Of a stretch of DNA of 64,000 bases, positions 61,191 through 64,000 are shown piece after piece. The stretch is taken from contig JAQFVV010000013.1 in the NCBI GenBank assembly GCA_028023455.1, positions 8,960,411-9,024,410 on the forward strand, given 5' to 3'. The first letter of the stretch is position 1; each line of letters begins with the position of its first letter. The notes below the pieces were generated by a model. It did no database searches and was not told where the DNA came from. It worked only from the letters and a program-made list of their open reading frames with translations. This DNA comes from Epiperipatus broadwayi (lineage: Eukaryota > Onychophora > Udeonychophora > Euonychophora > Peripatidae). The position numbers and the translations under genes were made by a program.

Positions 61191-61236
61191 ACCAATATAC
61201 GTATTTCATGCTAAACCAGCAATCATCAGTTGGTCC
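61191..61236 (-). ncRNA. type I hammerhead ribozyme-like motif
   Basis: On the minus strand: GGACCAA, the box CTGATGA (61229-61223), a hairpin TTGCT-GGTTT-AGCAT, the box GAAA (61207-61204), TACGTATA, then TTGGT. ACCAA and TTGGT pair as a 5-bp stem I around a U-A cleavage-type position (61197-61196). Stem III would be the palindrome ATAC/GTAT with no loop, as in the dimer-forming hammerheads known from Penelope-like elements and newt satellites. Stem II has four pairs but a T-T mismatch where G-C is usual next to the core, so activity is doubtful. It lies about 130 bases upstream of the endonuclease fragment. Confidence 0.5.
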
Positions 61237-61360
61237 AGATTATCATCTCCCACACATATATACATATATGTATTTAAATATATTTGTTATCTAAAATTTT
61301 GATTATATTTTTTTTCTTATTTTATTTATTATTTTTAAATTTATTATGTTATTAAACTTT

Positions 61361-61512
61361 TTATTGAGTTCAGTAATTTTATTTAAATTTTTACCTATAT
61401 TATTATTAAAATTGATATACCCATGTAAGTATTTTTTTATTGAGTTCAGTAATTTTATTTAAATTTTTACTATATTATTATTAAAATTGTTATACCCATG
61501 TAAATAATTTTA
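61361..61512. repeat. tandem repeat, period 76, two copies
   Basis: TTATTGAGTTCAGTAATTTT begins at 61361 and 61437. Both copies continue through ATTTAAATTTTTAC, TATATTATTATTAAAATTG and TATACCCATGTAA. It lies between the RT-tail and endonuclease fragments of the Penelope-like element. Confidence 0.88.
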
Positions 61513-61589
61513 TTGTTACTGTTTACAGTATTAAAACTTTTTTCTTCATTGTTATTTTTACAAATAAATTTACTTTTTTGTCAACCTTA

Positions 61590-61760
61590 TATTATTATTT
61601 ATAAACCAAAGTGGGTAATCATTATTTAAAAACTTCTCCCTAGTTAACTTTATTTGTCTATTACAATCATCCTTATTTAAACAATAATTGGTATTCCTGC
61701 TATGACATATTTATTACTCCAGTGACATTTGAGTTTGGTAATATTTATTCAAAGTTTCCA
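61590..61760 (-). pseudogene. Penelope-like RT C-terminal fragment
   Basis: On the minus strand DDCNRQIKLTREKFLNNDYP then LWFINNNI resembles the segment before the endonuclease in Penelope-like elements (L...L..NGYP..FI). Strand and order agree with the RT core at 63340-63660 and the endonuclease at 60785-61060. It is short and frameshifted. Confidence 0.45.
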
Positions 61761-62319
61761 TTTATGATGTCAAGGCAACCAAGAAACCTGGCATGACTAA
61801 TCCATGTCAAATAAACTGATCCCTTTCCATTTAAGAAGATATTAAATGGTTCAGTCTACCACAGTGACTTTTTTTACCCGCCACAATATAATACATTGCT
61901 TGCATCATTTGTAAGTAATGCGATTTTACATTTAAAAATATACATTTACAGCTAAAACTTTATATATTTGTGTTGTTTTTTTTTTTTGCTAAAAGTTTAT
62001 ATATGTTTTTTTTTTTTAAAATAAAAATTTAAACAATAATGTTAAATTTATAGCTAAAACTTTGTTACAGCTTGCCAGTTAAAAAACATTTCAGGATTCT
62101 TTTTCATATTTCTCTTTTTTTCATAATGAATATATCTCTACATCATTGGAAATAAATGTGTTTTTTTTTAGTTTAGAGTTGAAGTTTTGTATTACATGTG
62201 CTGGGTGCTTATGATGACACAAAGTGCCAGGAGGGGGATGGATGGCTTTGATGACATATGTCACAATAAGAATTTACAAAAAGTGCTATATTAAAGTCAC
62301 AACTATTTGTTTTAGTCAA

Positions 62320-62391
62320 GCGTTGGTGGCCTAGTGATTAGCATAGCTGCCTTCCAATCAGCTAGCCCGGATTCGTTTCCCGGCATTTGAC
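62320..62391 (+). repeat. tRNA-Gly(UCC)-like sequence, copy 1 (pseudogene or SINE head)
   Basis: The 72 bases align without gaps to animal tRNA-Gly with anticodon TCC (62353-62355). They begin GCGTTGGTGGCCTAGTGATT and include AGCATAGCTGCCTTCC and a B-box-like GGATTCGTTTCC. The 3' acceptor strand (CATTTGAC) no longer pairs with GCGTTGG and the anticodon stem has a mismatch, so it is not a functional gene. The following TTTGACATAGGCAAAAAAA parallels copy 2 and suggests a SINE-like tail. Confidence 0.75.
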
Positions 62392-62524
62392 ATAGGCAAA
62401 AAAACCGATTTGTTCTTATTTAGTATCATAATGTGTTTTTCCCTTTTTTCATACTAAATATATCTCTTCATTTTTTTTTAAGATTTGAACTTTCATACTG
62501 CACGGAGTGTTATATTTTACTTCT

Positions 62525-63298
62525 GGTGATGTATTATTCTAAGTATAATGTTATTTTCATTGAATCCAATCAAATTATATACACTCCTTTTTAAAAAAAA
62601 AAAAAAAAAAACTTTATTTTTTCTCTCCAACCATATTATATATATTCACATCTTTAAACACCTAATGTTTCAAACACTTTTTTCTGTAGTCATTTTTAAG
62701 GATCTATAAAATTACATATTTATATCATTATTATTACAAATAAAATTAATATAAAAATGTATATACTCTTATCATAAAAAACAATAATACTAATTATATT
62801 TGTAATAATAATGATATAAATATGTAATTTTATAGATCCTTGAAAATGAGTACAAAAAAAAAAGGGGGGTTGGTGGCCTAGCGGTTAGTATAGCTGCCTT
62901 CCAAGCAGCTGGCCCGAGTTCACTTTCCTGTCAACGCTTTGACATATGAAAAAAAAAAAGTGGACAAAATGTTGGGTGTTTAAAGATGTGAATATGTATA
63001 TATGATTGATGAGAAGAAATAGTTTTTTTTTTTAAAAAAAAAGGAGAGCATATAATTTGATTGGGTTCAATAAAAAGAACATTATAGTTTCTAATATATA
63101 TATATTTTAAAGAAGAAAAAAAGGAGTTTTTCTTATTGCGATTGTTAAAAAGTTTGTTAACAGCAGTGATAATAAGTTTAATATATATATTATTTTAGTC
63201 TGCCATATCTTTAAAATAATGTTTCCACGGACAAATTTGTCTGCTCATTTGTTGGAGGCATTATTTTAAACATTTCAAACTTAGAATAATACATCACC
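62525..63298. mobile_element. large palindromic element with 20-bp perfect ends
   Basis: GGTGATGTATTATTCTAAGT at 62525-62544 is perfectly inverted at 63279-63298. Inside, ATTGAAYCCAATCAAATTAT and TATATTCACATCTTTAAACA blocks are mirrored. The innermost 52 bases (about 62699-62750 and 62790-62841, AGGATCTATAAAATTACATA..) differ at only 2-3 positions. The right arm is longer because it contains a tRNA-Gly-like insert (62867-62938) and about 150 extra bases. It is inserted between fragments of the Penelope-like element. Confidence 0.75.
62867..62938 (+). repeat. tRNA-Gly(UCC)-like sequence, copy 2 (pseudogene or SINE head)
   Basis: The 72 bases align gap-free to tRNA-Gly(TCC), with anticodon at 62900-62902. 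The anticodon arm AGCTGC-CTTCCAA-GCAGCT is perfect, and GGTTGG can pair with TCAACGC at the 3' end. The T arm (CCGAG..TCCTG) has two mismatches and the T loop reads TTCACTT instead of TTCGATT, so a functional tRNA is unlikely. It is followed by TTTGACATATGAAAAAAAAA, like copy 1. Confidence 0.75.
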
Positions 63299-63670
63299 GA
63301 AATAATACTTTATAGCAGGAACCATTTATGTAAGATTTAGCATCATATCCAAATATGCAAGCTTATTATTTTGTTTTTCAACAGCAAATTTAACATTTCT
63401 ATCTTCAATAAAAAAAATCTATTTGTCTTTGATTTTTAATAAATATTAATAGATAATCGTCCATATATCTTTTCAATAAAATTGGAGCATTTTAATTTTT
63501 TAATATTGCCTCTTCTAAATCTTCCAGATAAATACTGCCCAACACTTCACTTAATGCCCCTTCCATTAACAAGCCCTCTTTTTGTTTGTAACATTTATCA
63601 TTAAATTCAAATGTTAATTTCTTTGCAATAAATCTCAATATATCTCTTTTAATTGTTCTATAATAATCAT
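63270..63670 (-). pseudogene. Penelope-like reverse transcriptase core fragment
   Basis: On the minus strand IKRDILRFIAKKLTFEFNDK, then CYKQKEGLLMEGALSEVLGS, IYLEDLEEAILKN and LKRYMDDYLLIF, where the two catalytic Asp codons lie at 63456-63461. This is followed in shifted frames by FAVEKQNNKLAYLDMML. FYKQ..G..MG..LS..L..IY and RY.DD..LI are palm motifs of Penelope-type RT, which is related to telomerase RT. Stops and frameshifts make it a pseudogene; only the central palm is present. The rest lies split at 61590-61760 and 60785-61060. Confidence 0.75.
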
Positions 63671-64000
63671 ATAATTAAAAATTTAAATAAAATTGTTACT
63701 AAAATCAATAAAAAGATTAATAACGTAATAAATTTAAAAATAAAATAAAAGAAAAACAATTAAAATTGTAGATTACAAATATATTTAAAAAATGTAAGAA
63801 AAATACAGATAATGTTAAAAATGGGTGTATGAAATGAATTGTAAAAAATACCAGTTTAATAATATTAAATAATAAAATAAAAACAGTTTATAATGTTTAA
63901 TAAATTTAATGATAATAATTGTCAATTTCTTGGGTATTAATTGTATTTTGCAGTTTTTATATGCAAGATAATATTAATTGATGTAAAATAATTAATAGAT

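Larger units (their letters stand above)
60011..64000 (-). other. next upstream dynein intron (partial), with mobile DNA
   Basis: No further dynein exon was found to the window end, so the intron exceeds 3.9 kb. It contains a 203-bp hairpin, a fragmented Penelope-like element on the same strand as the gene, palindromes and tRNA-Gly-like sequences, listed separately. 60317-60780 is otherwise featureless AT-rich DNA. Confidence 0.75.

Noticed and set aside
62320-62391. Functional tRNA-Gly gene
   Set aside because: The acceptor stem no longer pairs and the T and anticodon arms are degenerate; it is better called a tRNA-derived repeat.
62867-62938. Functional tRNA-Gly gene (copy 2)
   Set aside because: The T arm has two mismatches and a changed T loop, and the sequence is embedded in a palindromic element next to an A-run.

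Overview
The window looks like nuclear DNA of an animal with an unusually AT-rich genome. By eye about three quarters or more of the bases are A or T, with poly(A)/poly(T) and (TA)n runs throughout. Two conserved animal genes are visible, both interrupted by multi-kilobase introns with GT..AG borders. Nearly everything else is intron, intergenic DNA and decayed mobile elements. There are no operons, ribosome binding sites or CRISPR arrays. The species cannot be fixed. A heavy chain of axonemal dynein means ciliated or flagellated cells, and the mix of RTE-like LINEs, Penelope-like elements (PLEs), Ty3/Gypsy, mariner and tRNA-derived repeats fits many invertebrates.

Layout. 1-5296: AT-rich upstream DNA without a recognised exon. 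5297-26409 (+): the last three coding exons of an ARGLU1-like gene (arginine/glutamate-rich nuclear protein, splicing and Mediator partner). Its 16.3-kb first visible intron holds a 5'-inverted RTE-like LINE with perfect target-site duplications (8310-10484), several tandem repeats and a MITE-like element (14423-14830). 26410-41925: intergenic DNA between two convergent genes, with a LINE 3' fragment (27665-28140), a locally duplicated block (28640-30100) and two Penelope-like copies facing outward (33940-37395). 41926-60010 (-): the last four coding exons of an axonemal dynein heavy chain, closest from memory to DNAH2. Its 15-kb intron contains a mariner-type deletion derivative, a 440-bp foldback, a Ty3/Gypsy element lacking reverse transcriptase (51609-54528) and a broken DDE transposase. 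60011-64000: part of the next upstream dynein intron, with a 203-bp near-perfect hairpin and a fragmented second Penelope lineage (RT, a hammerhead-ribozyme-like motif and a GIY-YIG endonuclease). That lineage is interrupted by palindromic DNA carrying two tRNA-Gly(UCC)-like sequences.

Most noteworthy: (i) two Penelope-like copies in opposite orientation that both carry a tRNA-like sequence and a shared tail just after the GIY-YIG endonuclease; (ii) a type I hammerhead-like motif with a loop-less, palindromic stem III in the other Penelope lineage; (iii) a palindromic element with perfect 20-bp ends enclosing a tRNA-Gly-like sequence; (iv) a possible poison exon in the ARGLU1 intron; (v) several foldback elements. 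All family names come from motifs read by eye and from memory of the families; no database search was possible.
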